Shown piece by piece: positions 15,225 to 25,707 of a DNA stretch of 64,000 nucleotides. Each line of letters begins with the position of its first letter. The first letter of the stretch is position 1. The translations under genes and the position numbers were made by a program. The DNA is taken from contig NZ_CP041765.1 of the NCBI RefSeq assembly GCF_007559025.1, positions 2,910,679-2,974,678 on the forward strand, written 5' to 3'. The notes beneath the pieces are model-generated. The model did no database searches and was not told where the DNA came from. It saw only the letters and a list, made by a program, of their open reading frames with translations. The stretch is from Tomitella fengzijianii. Its GTDB lineage: Bacteria > Actinomycetota > Actinomycetes > Mycobacteriales > Mycobacteriaceae.

Positions 15225-16058
15225 TTACACGTGTGCCACGGGGGTGAGAGCCGGTCCGAGGAAGCGTCCCGCGAGCCGCGCGAACTGCACCGGATCGCCG
15301 GTGGCCAGGAACTCGCGGCGCGGCGGTTCGCCGCCGTGCGGTCGCAGCAGATCGTTCTCGGTCAGGACGCGCAGGACGTCCTTGGCGGTCTCCTCCGCGC
15401 TGGAGACCAGGGCGACCTCGTCGCCCATCGTCAGCTGGACGATCCCCGAGAGCAGCGGGTAGTGCGTGCACCCGAGCACCAGCGTGTCCACGTCGGCCTC
15501 CTGCAGCGGCGCCAGGTAGGACTGCGCCAGCCCCAGCACCTGGCGCCCGCTGGTGATGCCGCGTTCGACGAAGTCCACGAAGCGGGGGCAGGCCACCGAG
15601 GTGATGACCGCGTCGCGCGCGGCGGCGAAGCTGTCCTCGTAGGCGCGCGAGGAGATGGTGGCCGCCGTGCCGATCACGCCGATCCGGCCGGTGCGCGTGG
15701 TGGCCACCGCGCGACGGACCGCGGGCAGTACCACCTCCACCACCGGCACCGGATAACGTTCGCGGGCATCGCGAAGGCAGGCCGCCGAGGCGGTGTTGCA
15801 CGCGATCACGAGCGCCTTGACGCCGCGGTCCACGAGGTCGTCGGCCACCGCCAGGGCATGCCTGCGCACCTCGGGGATCGTCAGCGGCCCGTACGGCCCG
15901 TTGGCGGTGTCGCCGACGTAGCGGATGTGCTCGTCGGGAAGCTGGTCGATGATCGCCCGCGCCACGGTGAGTCCACCGACGCCGGAGTCGAAGACCCCGA
16001 TCGCCCCCTCGACCCCTCCTGTCGCGTCGCCTGCCCCGAGGTATCCGCCTGTGCTCAC
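15225..16058 (-). CDS. murI: Glutamate racemase
   Basis: A 277-residue protein making D-glutamate for peptidoglycan. [17 protein letters not shown] with the first catalytic-region motif, [25 protein letters not shown] (first catalytic Cys), and [11 protein letters not shown] (second catalytic Cys) are all intact. GTG 16058 overlaps the rhomboid stop by 4 bp (GTGA). It is an essential cell-wall gene in this order. Confidence 0.97.
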   Translation of the reverse strand: MSTGGYLGAGDATGGVEGAIGVFDSGVGGLTVARAIIDQLPDEHIRYVGDTANGPYGPLTIPEVRRHALAVADDLVDRGVKALVIACNTASAACLRDARERYPVPVVEVVLPAVRRAVATTRTGRIGVIGTAATISSRAYEDSFAAARDAVITSVACPRFVDFVERGITSGRQVLGLAQSYLAPLQEADVDTLVLGCTHYPLLSGIVQLTMGDEVALVSSAEETAKDVLRVLTENDLLRPHGGEPPRREFLATGDPVQFARLAGRFLGPALTPVAHV

Positions 16059-16696
16059 GCCCTGATCTTCCCCTGTCCCGCCGGCGCAGCGCCGCGCGGG
16101 TCGCGGCCCAGCAGCCACGCCGCGACGAACCCTCCGACGGCCCCCGACAGGTGGCCCAGCCACGACACGTGCGGCGACGACGGCAGCACGCCCCACAGAA
16201 GCGAACCGTAGGCCACGAGAATGAGGACGCCGACGACGATGTCGGCCCAGTGGCGGGTGAACGCCCCGCGCGCCAGCAGGTATACGAGCCAGCCGAACAC
16301 GATCACCGAAGCGCCCGCGACCTCGGTGCCCGAGGCGCCGAACAGCCACACCCCGGCGCCGCCGATCACCCACACGATCGCGGTGGCGGCCGCCGCGCGC
16401 CCCACCCCGGACAGCGCCAGCACGTAGCCGAGGACCAGCAGCGGCAGCGTGTTGGCGAGCAGGTGCTGCCAGCCGAAGTGCAGCAGCGGGGCGAAGACGA
16501 TCCCCCAGAGCCCGTCCACGGTGCGCGGTTCGATGCCCAGGCTGTCGAGGCGACCGCCCATGATCGTGTCGAGCAGCTCCACTATGTAGAGCACCGCGAC
16601 GAAGCCTCCCGCGGCGACGCCCGCCGACTTCCACCGCGGCATCGGCGCCGGTGTCCGCCCGCCTGCGCCCGTCGCCGCGGGCGGCCTGGCGCTCAC
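16055..16696 (-). CDS. Rhomboid-family intramembrane protease (Rv1337 type)
   Basis: A 213-residue polytopic protein with about six hydrophobic segments. [18 protein letters not shown] is the conserved HxxxxHxxxN loop, GASG carries the catalytic Ser, and HLSGAVGGF the catalytic His. GTG start at 16696 overlaps the P1 peptidase stop by 4 bp. It is coupled to murI downstream as in mycobacteria. Substrates are unknown. Confidence 0.9.
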   Translation of the reverse strand: MSARPPAATGAGGRTPAPMPRWKSAGVAAGGFVAVLYIVELLDTIMGGRLDSLGIEPRTVDGLWGIVFAPLLHFGWQHLLANTLPLLVLGYVLALSGVGRAAAATAIVWVIGGAGVWLFGASGTEVAGASVIVFGWLVYLLARGAFTRHWADIVVGVLILVAYGSLLWGVLPSSPHVSWLGHLSGAVGGFVAAWLLGRDPRGAAPAGQGKIRA

Positions 16697-17862
16697 CCGA
16701 TCACCGCACGGTAGGAGGGGATGTCCGCCACCGATTCGGCGGCGAGCACCGCGTGCACCACGGCGCGCTCCACGCAGTCCGCCGCCGGACCGCACAGGGC
16801 CGTCAACAACGCCAGGTCCCCGGGCATCTCGGCGGGGGCGGGCATCTCCGCGGGTGCGGGCGGACCGCCGCCACGCGGCTCGTGCAGGCCGGTGGCGAGC
16901 GCGAAGAGCGTGTCGCCGTCCAGCGGCGAGTGCGCCGGGCGGATCGCCCGCGCCAGCCCGTCGTGCGCCACGGTGGCGAGCCTGCGGCACCCGGCCGGCG
17001 TGAGCGCCGCGTCCGTGGCGACGACGCCGATGGTCGTGTTCAATACCGTCCCCTTGGCGGCCAGCCCGGCGATGCGGGCGCGGGCGTCCGCCCCGGGGTC
17101 GCGACGCAGCCCGGTGAACTCCCCGGCCAGCTCGGCGCCCGCGCCCCACGGCACGCCGCCGTCCGGGTCGACGACGCTGCCGACGGGGTTGGCCACCACG
17201 ATCGCACCCACGCTCACGCCGTGGGCCGGGCCGCCGTCGATCACCGTGCTGGCCGACCCGATGCCGCCTTTGAGCCCGCCCGCCCGGGCTCCGACGCCCG
17301 CCCCCACGCAGCCTGCGGCGTCTCCCCCCGCGGTGGCGATCGCCGCGTCGGCGGGACCGCCCGCCGCACTCCCCCCGTCCGTCCCGGCCGCCGCCGCGGC
17401 CGCGTAGCCGAAGGCGGCGTCCGGGCGGTTGCGCCAGCCGCCCACGGGCAGGTCGAAGATCACCGCGCCGGGGACGATCGGCACGACCTTGCCGTCGCCG
17501 CCCATCGGGATGCCCACGCCCTCGTCCTCCAGCCGGCGCATCACGCCGTCTGCGGCGGCCAGACCGAAGGCGCTTCCGCCCGTCAGCAGGATCGCGTGCG
17601 CCCGCTGCACGGTGTGCGCCGGGTCCAGCAGGTCGGTCTCGCGGGTGCCGGGCCCCCCGCCGCGCACGTCCACCGCCGCCACCGCGCCCCCGCCGGGCGC
17701 GCGCACCACCGTGCACCCGGTGGCCCAGCCGCTGCCGTCGGACGACCCGTCCGCGGCGCCCACCGTGACGCCGGCGTCCAGCCGATGGGCGTGGCCCACG
17801 CGGATCCCCGGGACGTCGATGATCGAGTTGCGCGCGCCGGGCCGACCGCGCACCTCACCCAC
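16693..17862 (-). CDS. P1 family peptidase / DmpA-like aminopeptidase (Rv1333 type)
   Basis: A 389-residue N-terminal-nucleophile hydrolase. IRVGHA near the start, [24 protein letters not shown], and [11 protein letters not shown], where self-cleavage before a Thr would expose the nucleophile. Relatives include beta-peptidyl aminopeptidases and NylC. The C-terminal part contains a tandem [11 protein letters not shown] repeat. GTG start at 17862 is the outermost; a second GTG lies four codons further in. It is joined to the rhomboid gene directly, with no mec-cysO-cysM between. Confidence 0.9.
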   Translation of the reverse strand: MGEVRGRPGARNSIIDVPGIRVGHAHRLDAGVTVGAADGSSDGSGWATGCTVVRAPGGGAVAAVDVRGGGPGTRETDLLDPAHTVQRAHAILLTGGSAFGLAAADGVMRRLEDEGVGIPMGGDGKVVPIVPGAVIFDLPVGGWRNRPDAAFGYAAAAAAGTDGGSAAGGPADAAIATAGGDAAGCVGAGVGARAGGLKGGIGSASTVIDGGPAHGVSVGAIVVANPVGSVVDPDGGVPWGAGAELAGEFTGLRRDPGADARARIAGLAAKGTVLNTTIGVVATDAALTPAGCRRLATVAHDGLARAIRPAHSPLDGDTLFALATGLHEPRGGGPPAPAEMPAPAEMPGDLALLTALCGPAADCVERAVVHAVLAAESVADIPSYRAVIG

Positions 17863-17906
17863 CGCCGCCCACCGTTCCGGACGCGGTGCTCATGATCCGG
17901 TTCCCG

Positions 17907-18482
17907 TCACTGCATCATCACCTGCACCAGGCTGTCCTGGACCCACGTGGCCCAGTGGTAGATATCCATCTCGCCGGCGCGCGGGTCGTCGTCGGGAAGC
18001 TGCTCCGGGGTGTCGGCGTCGATCCCCAGCGCCGCGCCCAGCGCCAGCCGCACGTCGTTGATCGCGGTCACCCAGGAATCGGCCTGCTCCGGGGTCAGAG
18101 TGACCCTTCCACCGCCCTCCGGCAGCGACGCGAGCATTTCGCGCGCCACCCGCCGCTTCTCCGCGATGATGTCCAGCTCGTGCAGGCTGCGCAGCGCGCC
18201 GTTGAGGTCGGCGCCCTCCGCCGGGTCGGCGCCCTTGTCGTGTTCGGGCCGGTGGAAGTCCGGCAGCAGTCGCGCCAGGATCGGGTCGCTCGGCGCCTCG
18301 TTGCTGCCCGAGCGCATGCCGGTGAGCGCGGCGAGATCGTCCTGCGGCGTCTCCTGCTCCCGCGCTTCGAGCATCCCCGCCACCGATGTCACCATCGAAC
18401 GGAGCACCGCCGACTCGTGGTCGCTGATGTCCGAGCGGAACCGCACGCCCCCCAGCGAATGCTTCCTCGTCCACTCACGCAC
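17907..18482 (-). CDS. DUF2017 protein (Rv1332 type)
   Basis: A 191-residue helical protein (RFRSDISDHESAVLRSMVTSVAGML, and LTPEQADSWVTAINDVRLALGAALGI) of the actinobacterial DUF2017 family, which nearly always sits next to clpS. GTG start at 18482. Function is not known; the constant partnership with clpS suggests a link to N-end-rule proteolysis. It is 70 bp downstream of clpS, same strand. Confidence 0.88.
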   Translation of the reverse strand: MREWTRKHSLGGVRFRSDISDHESAVLRSMVTSVAGMLEAREQETPQDDLAALTGMRSGSNEAPSDPILARLLPDFHRPEHDKGADPAEGADLNGALRSLHELDIIAEKRRVAREMLASLPEGGGRVTLTPEQADSWVTAINDVRLALGAALGIDADTPEQLPDDDPRAGEMDIYHWATWVQDSLVQVMMQ

Positions 18483-18552
18483 TTGGGTTCCCGACTCCGA
18501 TCAGTTGTGTCCGGCAGGACCTCGCCGCCCGGCCCGCCGCAGCCCGGCCAGC

Positions 18553-18861
18553 TTATTCGCCCCGCTGCATCGTCGCCCACAATCCCGCGGCATGCAGGCG
18601 GCGGACATCGTTCTCCATCGTGTCCCGGCCGCCTGAGCTGACCACCGCCTTGCCCTCATTGTGCACCTTCATCATCAGCTCGTTCGCCTTCTCCTTGCTG
18701 TATCCGAACAGCTTCTGGAACACGAACGCCACGTAATGCATGAGGTTCACCGGATCGTCCCACACGATGGTCACCCAGGGTTGGTCGATCTCCTCGAGCT
18801 CGTCGAGTTCCTCGTCCACCTGCGGTTCCGCGACGGGTGCGCTCGGCATCGGTGCAGCCAT
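18553..18861 (-). CDS. clpS: ATP-dependent Clp protease adaptor ClpS
   Basis: A 102-residue adaptor that hands N-degron substrates to ClpC/ClpA-Clp[48 protein letters not shown] is the classic core with the NLMxYV binding-pocket residues. The first 25 residues form an acidic, disordered N-terminal extension. ATG 18861 chosen; divergent from pncB. Confidence 0.95.
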   Translation of the reverse strand: MAAPMPSAPVAEPQVDEELDELEEIDQPWVTIVWDDPVNLMHYVAFVFQKLFGYSKEKANELMMKVHNEGKAVVSSGGRDTMENDVRRLHAAGLWATMQRGE

Positions 18862-18985
18862 GCCCCAAGGGTACGGCGAGGCACCGCGCCCGGCTACGGC
18901 CCCGCCGAACCCGCGGGACCGGCGCCGTCGGCCTTCCGGCGGCCCGATCTGGCGGACCGTGCGCCGGGGCATTTAGGTTGAAGGT

Positions 18986-20335
18986 GTGAACCGGCCTTCC
19001 GAACGCGCCGAGCAGGCGTACAGCACCGCACTGCTGACGGACATGTACGAGTTGACGATGCTGCGCGCCGCGCTCGCGGACGGGACGGCGCACCGGCGCT
19101 GCGGCTTCGAGGTGTTCGGCCGGCGGCTTCCCGACGGCCGGCGATACGGAATCGTCGGCGGCACCGGGCGCCTGCTCGACGCGCTGGCACGCTTCCGCTT
19201 CGGCGACGCCGAGCTGGAGCCGCTGCGCGGCGTCCTGGACGCCCGCACCCTGGCGTGGCTGGAGGACTTCCGGTTCTCCGGCGACATCGACGGGTACCGG
19301 GAGGGCGAGCTGTACTTTCCGGGTTCCCCGATCCTGTCGGTGCGCGGCACGTTCGCCGAGTGCGTCGTGCTGGAGACGCTGGTGCTGTCGATACTCAACC
19401 ACGACTCCGCGATCGCCTCGGCGGCCGCCCGCATGGCCCACGCGGCGGGATCGCGCAGGCTGATAGAGATGGGATCGCGGCGCACGCACGAGGAGGCCGC
19501 GGTGGCCGCAGCGCGCGCCGCCTACGTGGGCGGCTTCGACGCCACCTCCAACCTCGAGGCCGTGCGGCGCCACGGCATTCCCGGAACCGGGACCAGCGCG
19601 CACGCGTTCACCCTGCTGCACACCACGCCGGACGGGCCGGACGAGTCTGCCGCGTTCCGGGCGCAGGTCGACGCACTGGGCACCGGGACCACGCTGCTGG
19701 TGGACACCTACGACATCGCGGAAGGCGTGCGGCGGGCGGTCGAGGTGGCGGGCACCGGGCTGGGGGCCGTGCGCATCGACTCGGGCGACCTCGGCGAGAT
19801 GGCCCGGCAGGTGCGCGCCCAGCTCGACGGGCTCGGCGCCGCCGGGACGCGGATCGTGGTCTCCGGCGACCTCGACGAGTACGGGATCGCGGCGCTGCGC
19901 GCGGAACCCGTCGACGCGTACGGGGTGGGCACCTCGCTGGTCACCGGCTCGGGCGCCCCCACCGCCGGAATGGTCTACAAGCTCGTCGAGGTCGAGGGCG
20001 TTCCCGTGGCCAAGCGCAGCACCGACAAGTCCTCGCGCGGCGGCGTCAAGCGGGCGGTGCGCACCGTGCGCGCCACCGGCACGATCGTCGAGGAGATCGT
20101 CTACCGGGCCGCGGGCGGCTTCACCGATCCGGGCGGTGTCGATGCGCTCGCGGGGCCGGGCCTGCACACCGAGCAGCTGATGCGTCCGCTGGTGCGCGGC
20201 GGCGAGCCCGCGCCGGGGCTCGGCGGGATCGACGGCGCACGCGCGCTGGCGGCGGACGGGCTCACCGGCCTGCCGTGGGAGGGGCTGCGGCTCACGCACG
20301 GGCTCCCCGCGGTGACGCCGCGGTTCCTCCCCTGA
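18986..20335 (+). CDS. pncB: Nicotinate phosphoribosyltransferase
   Basis: A 449-residue enzyme of NAD salvage (nicotinate + PRPP to nicotinate mononucleotide). TALLTDMYELTMLRA at the start, RTHEEAAVAAARAAYVGGFDATSN, TSAHAFTLLH (catalytic His), LVDTYD and RIDSGDLGEMARQVR are family motifs. Length fits PncB1/PncB2. GTG start. It is followed 88 bp downstream by nicotinamidase, making a compact nicotinamide-to-NaMN salvage pair. Confidence 0.95.
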   Translation: MNRPSERAEQAYSTALLTDMYELTMLRAALADGTAHRRCGFEVFGRRLPDGRRYGIVGGTGRLLDALARFRFGDAELEPLRGVLDARTLAWLEDFRFSGDIDGYREGELYFPGSPILSVRGTFAECVVLETLVLSILNHDSAIASAAARMAHAAGSRRLIEMGSRRTHEEAAVAAARAAYVGGFDATSNLEAVRRHGIPGTGTSAHAFTLLHTTPDGPDESAAFRAQVDALGTGTTLLVDTYDIAEGVRRAVEVAGTGLGAVRIDSGDLGEMARQVRAQLDGLGAAGTRIVVSGDLDEYGIAALRAEPVDAYGVGTSLVTGSGAPTAGMVYKLVEVEGVPVAKRSTDKSSRGGVKRAVRTVRATGTIVEEIVYRAAGGFTDPGGVDALAGPGLHTEQLMRPLVRGGEPAPGLGGIDGARALAADGLTGLPWEGLRLTHGLPAVTPRFLP

Positions 20336-20423
20336 CCACGCGCGCGCCGGTACCCGGCCGGTGGACTGTCCGCCGCCACGGGAGCACAGTGGTGGCACAC
20401 CCGCCGTCGATGGAGCCCGCGCC

Positions 20424-21080
20424 ATGACCGTCAACGCCCCTTCCCCCGGCACCCCCGCACCGGACGGGACGGCCGTACGACCCCGGGCGCTCATCGTCGT
20501 CGACGTGCAGAACGACTTCTGCGAGGGCGGCGCGCTCGCGGTCACGGGCGGAGCGGCCGCCGCAGCATCGATCCGCCGGCTCCTCGACGAGCATCGCTCG
20601 AAATACCGGGTGGTCGTGGCCACCCGCGACCACCACATCGATCCGGGCGCGCACTTCGCCGCCCCCGGCACCGCACCGGACTTCGTCACCAGCTGGCCCG
20701 TCCACTGCCGCGCGCACACCCCCGGCGCGGACCTGCATCCGGCGCTGGGGTCGCCGCAGTTCGACGCCGTGTTCTACAAGGGCCAGTACGACGACGGATA
20801 CTCCGGCTTCCTCGGCACCCCGGACGCCGACCTGGAAACACGGGACGACGTGCGTCTGGGCGGCTGGCTGCGGGACCACGGCGTCGGCGCCGTCGACGTC
20901 GTCGGAATAGCCACGGACCATTGCGTGCGCGCGACGGCCCTGGACGCCGCGGCCGCCGGCTTCCCCACGCGCGTGCTGCTGGAGCACACCGCGGGCGTCG
21001 CGCCGGACACCGTGGCGACTGCGCTCGACCGATTGCGTGCAGCCGGCGTGGAACTGGTGGGCACGGTTCCACGCCCGTGA
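20424..21080 (+). CDS. pncA: Nicotinamidase
   Basis: A 218-residue isochorismatase-fold amidase converting nicotinamide to nicotinate for PncB. Catalytic set visible: Asp in VVDVQNDF, Lys in FYKGQYDDGY, Cys in ATDHCVRATA. Metal-site residues occur in ATRDHHIDPGAHF. ATG 20424 is chosen because the upstream in-frame extension is low complexity. In mycobacteria the enzyme also activates pyrazinamide. Adjacent to pncB. Confidence 0.93.
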   Translation: MTVNAPSPGTPAPDGTAVRPRALIVVDVQNDFCEGGALAVTGGAAAAASIRRLLDEHRSKYRVVVATRDHHIDPGAHFAAPGTAPDFVTSWPVHCRAHTPGADLHPALGSPQFDAVFYKGQYDDGYSGFLGTPDADLETRDDVRLGGWLRDHGVGAVDVVGIATDHCVRATALDAAAAGFPTRVLLEHTAGVAPDTVATALDRLRAAGVELVGTVPRP

Positions 21081-21153
21081 CGAGCGGACCCGCGCCCGTG
21101 CCGGGCTGCCGAATCCGCCGTGCGGGGCGTCCGGCGGGAGCGGATAGGCTCGT

Positions 21154-23295
21154 GTGATGCCGCAGCCCGCCGCCGACGTCCCCGCCACCGAGGCTCACGC
21201 CACCGCGAACTCCGGCACCCCGGAGGCGGACCCCGCGGAGTCCGCCTCGGCGACGGTCGCCGGGCTGCTCGACCTCGCGGTCGCGTCGGTCGGCGGCACG
21301 CAGCGGCCGGGACAGATCCGGATGGCCTCGGCCGTGGAGCACGCCATCGACACCGGTGAACACCTGGCCGTCCAGGCCGGGACCGGCACCGGCAAGTCGC
21401 TGGCCTACCTGGTTCCGGCCGTGGAGCACGCGGTGCGCACCGGCCGCACCGTGGTGGTCTCCACTGCCACGATCGCACTGCAGCGCCAGCTGGTGGAGCG
21501 CGACCTGCCCAGGCTCGCCGATGCGCTGGCGCCCGCCCTCCCCCGGCGGCCGGAGTTCGCGATCCTCAAGGGGCGCGGCAACTACCTGTGCCTCAACAAG
21601 CTGTCGTCGGGCGCGGCGGACGAGCAGCCGGACGAGGAGCTGTTCGACCCGTTCGCGGTCTCCCGCCTGGGCCGCGAGGTCAAGCGCCTGCGGGAATGGT
21701 CCGACGAGACCGACACGGGCGACCGCGACGACCTGGCCCCCGGCGTCACCGACATGGCGTGGCGGCAGGCCAGCGTCAGCGCCCGCGAGTGCCTGGGCGC
21801 GTCGCGCTGCCCGCACGGCACCGACTGCTTCGCCGAACGCGCGCGTGCCGCCGCGGGCGCGGCCGACGTCGTCGTCACCAACCACGCCCTGCTCGCGATC
21901 GACGCCATCACCGGCGTACCGGTGCTGCCCGAACACGATGTGGTCGTCATCGACGAGGCGCACGAGCTGGTGGACCGCGTCACGGGGGTCGCCACCGCAG
22001 AGCTCACCGCTCCCGCCGTGTCGGCGGCGGTCAAGAGGTGCGCGCGTCTGATCGAGGAACAGGACTCCGATCGTCTGCAGGAGGCCGGGGAGAACCTGGA
22101 CGCAGCCCTGGCCGACTGCCCCGAAGGCGCGTGGCAACGCGTGCCGGACGCCGCGGGCGCCGCCCTCGCCGCGCTGCGGGACGCCGCATGGGCCGCGCGC
22201 ACCGCCATCGGCCCCGTCAAGCAGGGGATGGCGGCGGCCGACCCCGAGGCGGCCGCGGCACGAGGCGCGGCCCTCAACCAACTGGACGAGCTGCACGACA
22301 CCGCCGTGCGCGTACTCACCGCGTTCGACGAGCCGGACCCCGCCCGGCGACGGGACGTCGTGTGGATGGCCGACGAGGATCGCCGCGGGCACGTGGTGCG
22401 GGTGGCACCGCTGTCGGTGGCCGGGATGCTGCGCGCCCGGTTGTTCGGGGAGGCGACGACCATCCTCACCTCTGCCACGCTGACGGTGGGCGGATCGTTC
22501 GACGGCCTGGCCATCGACTGGGGTCTGCCGCCGGCCTCGCAGTCCCCCGCCGTCCGCACGATCGACCCCGATCTGGCCTCCGGCAAGGAGGTCCCGGCCG
22601 ACCGGCCCGGTTCCGAGCGGCCCGCAGTCCGGTGGAGCTCTCTTGACGTCGGATCGCCGTTCGATCATGCGCGGGCCGGCATCCTCTACGTGGCCGCACA
22701 CCTGCCGCCGCCGGGGCGCGACGGGCAGTCGCCGGCGTTGCTCGACGAGATCGCCGGCCTGGTCTCCTCGGCAGGAGGCCGCACACTCGGGCTGTTTTCG
22801 TCCATGCGCGCAGCCCGCGCCGCGGCGGACGCGATGCGGGAACGGCTCGACACGCCGGTGCTGTGCCAGGGCGAGGACTCCACCGGGCAGCTTGTGCGCA
22901 AGTTCGCCGACGACCCGGCCACGTCGCTGTTCGGCACGCTCTCGCTGTGGCAGGGGGTGGACGTGCCCGGGCCGTCCCTGTCACTGGTGCTCATCGACCG
23001 CATCCCGTTCCCCCGGCCCGACGACCCGCTGCTGGGCGCCCGGCAGCGCGCCGTCGAATCGCGCGGCGGCAACGGCTTCATGGCCGTCGCGGCCAACCAT
23101 GCGGCCCTGCTGCTGGCCCAGGGCGTGGGCCGGCTGCTGCGCAGCACCACCGACCGCGGTGTGGTCGCGGTGCTCGACTCGCGACTGGCCACCGCGCGCT
23201 ACGGCGGCTACCTGCGGGCGTCGCTACCGCCGTTCTGGGAGACGTCCGACGGTGCAGCGGCGCGCGGCGCACTCGCTCGTCTCGGCGCGGGCTGA
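21154..23295 (+). CDS. dinG: DinG-family ATP-dependent helicase
   Basis: A 713-residue superfamily 2 iron-sulphur helicase. QAGTGTGKSLAYLVPA (about 74-89) is Walker A, VVIDEAHELVD the DEAH box, SATLTVGG motif III, and LFGTLSLWQGVDVPGP with QGVGRLLR motifs V and VI. Cysteines around GNYLCLNK, ECLGASRCPHGTDCF fit a 4Fe-4S cluster. It unwinds 5' overhang, G4 or R-loop substrates in repair. Start is GTG 21154 or the ATG three bases later. As in mycobacteria it is beside pncB. Confidence 0.93.
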   Translation: MMPQPAADVPATEAHATANSGTPEADPAESASATVAGLLDLAVASVGGTQRPGQIRMASAVEHAIDTGEHLAVQAGTGTGKSLAYLVPAVEHAVRTGRTVVVSTATIALQRQLVERDLPRLADALAPALPRRPEFAILKGRGNYLCLNKLSSGAADEQPDEELFDPFAVSRLGREVKRLREWSDETDTGDRDDLAPGVTDMAWRQASVSARECLGASRCPHGTDCFAERARAAAGAADVVVTNHALLAIDAITGVPVLPEHDVVVIDEAHELVDRVTGVATAELTAPAVSAAVKRCARLIEEQDSDRLQEAGENLDAALADCPEGAWQRVPDAAGAALAALRDAAWAARTAIGPVKQGMAAADPEAAAARGAALNQLDELHDTAVRVLTAFDEPDPARRRDVVWMADEDRRGHVVRVAPLSVAGMLRARLFGEATTILTSATLTVGGSFDGLAIDWGLPPASQSPAVRTIDPDLASGKEVPADRPGSERPAVRWSSLDVGSPFDHARAGILYVAAHLPPPGRDGQSPALLDEIAGLVSSAGGRTLGLFSSMRAARAAADAMRERLDTPVLCQGEDSTGQLVRKFADDPATSLFGTLSLWQGVDVPGPSLSLVLIDRIPFPRPDDPLLGARQRAVESRGGNGFMAVAANHAALLLAQGVGRLLRSTTDRGVVAVLDSRLATARYGGYLRASLPPFWETSDGAAARGALARLGAG

Positions 23296-23320
23296 CCCCA
23301 CGGATTCTGCCCGCCCGGCG

Positions 23321-24157
23321 CTACGGCAGGCCGTGCGGCTCGGCGATCACCGTCGTCGACCCCGGGGCCACTTCGGTGAAGCCCGCGTCGCGCACCGCCA
23401 CCGCATCGCCCGAGCGCACGGCCTCCTGCAGGCGTGCCCACTGCTCCGGCGACGCGTCGCGCACGCTGCACGCGAAGTCGTGGCGCGCCCAGTTCCGCAC
23501 CTGCTCGAAGGTCATCGCCCCCGCCAGGATCATGGCCGCATGTCCCACTTGTGCGGCCGCCTTGCCCGTGGACATCGCCAGTGCGGCATCGATCCAGATG
23601 ACGGGCAGCTTGGGCGCGGGCTCCCCCGGCTCGTCGTCGGGCAGGTCGGTGCCGCTGATCTGCAGCTTCTTCACCCGGGGGTCCAGGTTCCCCACTGCCC
23701 CGGGGACCAGTGCGCGCGCCTCGGCGCCCCCGCTCGCGACAGTGACCCCCGGCAGCTCCTGCACGTCCTCCCACTGCTTGCCGCGGGCGCGCCGGGTGAC
23801 CTTGCGGATCCGGGCATTCACCCAGGCGTGCAGGGCGGGACCCCACTCACCGCCCGGACCGCTCCGCTCGTCGAGGCACAGGGCCACCGCGGCGGTGGCG
23901 GCAGCCGCAAGCAGTGCGCTGCGTGCCGGCGGATCGCGCTTCTCGATGCGCAGCACCACCTGCATCGCCAGCACGTCCGCGGGATCCGCCGGGTCCGGCG
24001 CCGAGCCGTAGCCGCGCGCCAGCACCCCGTGCCGGGCCTCGAAAGTGTTGGTGAGGACGGCCTGGTGCGCCTCCTGCGGTGCGCGCACGTCGCCGCGCAG
24101 CCAATGCCACACCTTCTGCGCCGCCGAGCGCCCGTCGCCGGTGTCCGTGCCCGTCAC
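23321..24157 (-). CDS. PTH2-domain peptidyl-tRNA hydrolase-like protein
   Basis: A 278-residue protein with a C-terminal PTH2 fold: IDAALAMSTGKAAAQVGHAAM and VRDAGFTEVAPGSTTVIA are the conserved strands and active-site lysine/glycine region. The N-terminal 150 residues form a separate, poorly conserved domain (VLAMQVVLRIEKRDPPARSAL). Such actinobacterial proteins may hydrolyse peptidyl-tRNA or a similar ester. Convergent with dinG, 25 bp apart. Activity has not been demonstrated for this architecture to my knowledge. Confidence 0.75.
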   Translation of the reverse strand: MTGTDTGDGRSAAQKVWHWLRGDVRAPQEAHQAVLTNTFEARHGVLARGYGSAPDPADPADVLAMQVVLRIEKRDPPARSALLAAAATAAVALCLDERSGPGGEWGPALHAWVNARIRKVTRRARGKQWEDVQELPGVTVASGGAEARALVPGAVGNLDPRVKKLQISGTDLPDDEPGEPAPKLPVIWIDAALAMSTGKAAAQVGHAAMILAGAMTFEQVRNWARHDFACSVRDASPEQWARLQEAVRSGDAVAVRDAGFTEVAPGSTTVIAEPHGLP

Positions 24158-24230
24158 TCGCCGTCCATCCCGTCAGCCCCTGCCCGTCCTGGTCATACCC
24201 TGCACGTCGGAAAAGCGCCTGCTCGTCCGG

Positions 24231-25514
<1,284 letters not shown>

Positions 25515-25614
25515 TCATCACGGCCCGCGCGGCCGCGGGGCGGCAACCCTCCCCGCTCGTGCCGCAGAATACATCCGGCGGCTCCGCCGCCGCTCCGGTC
25601 GCGGCACGGGACAG

Positions 25615-25657
25615 CGAAGGCGGCCTCTCCCCGTATTCCGGGGAGAGGCCGCCTTCG
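25615..25657 (-). terminator. Terminator after ctaD
   Basis: A perfect 18-bp stem (left arm 25615-25632, right arm 25640-25657) around a 7-base loop, containing AAGGCGGCCTCTCCCC on the left. It lies between ctaD and serB. It is one of the longest perfect dyads in the window. Confidence 0.85.
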
Positions 25658-25707
25658 ATGGTCAGGACCCGCGGTTCACTGCGCTCCGGCGAAGAACCAT
25701 GGAACGG

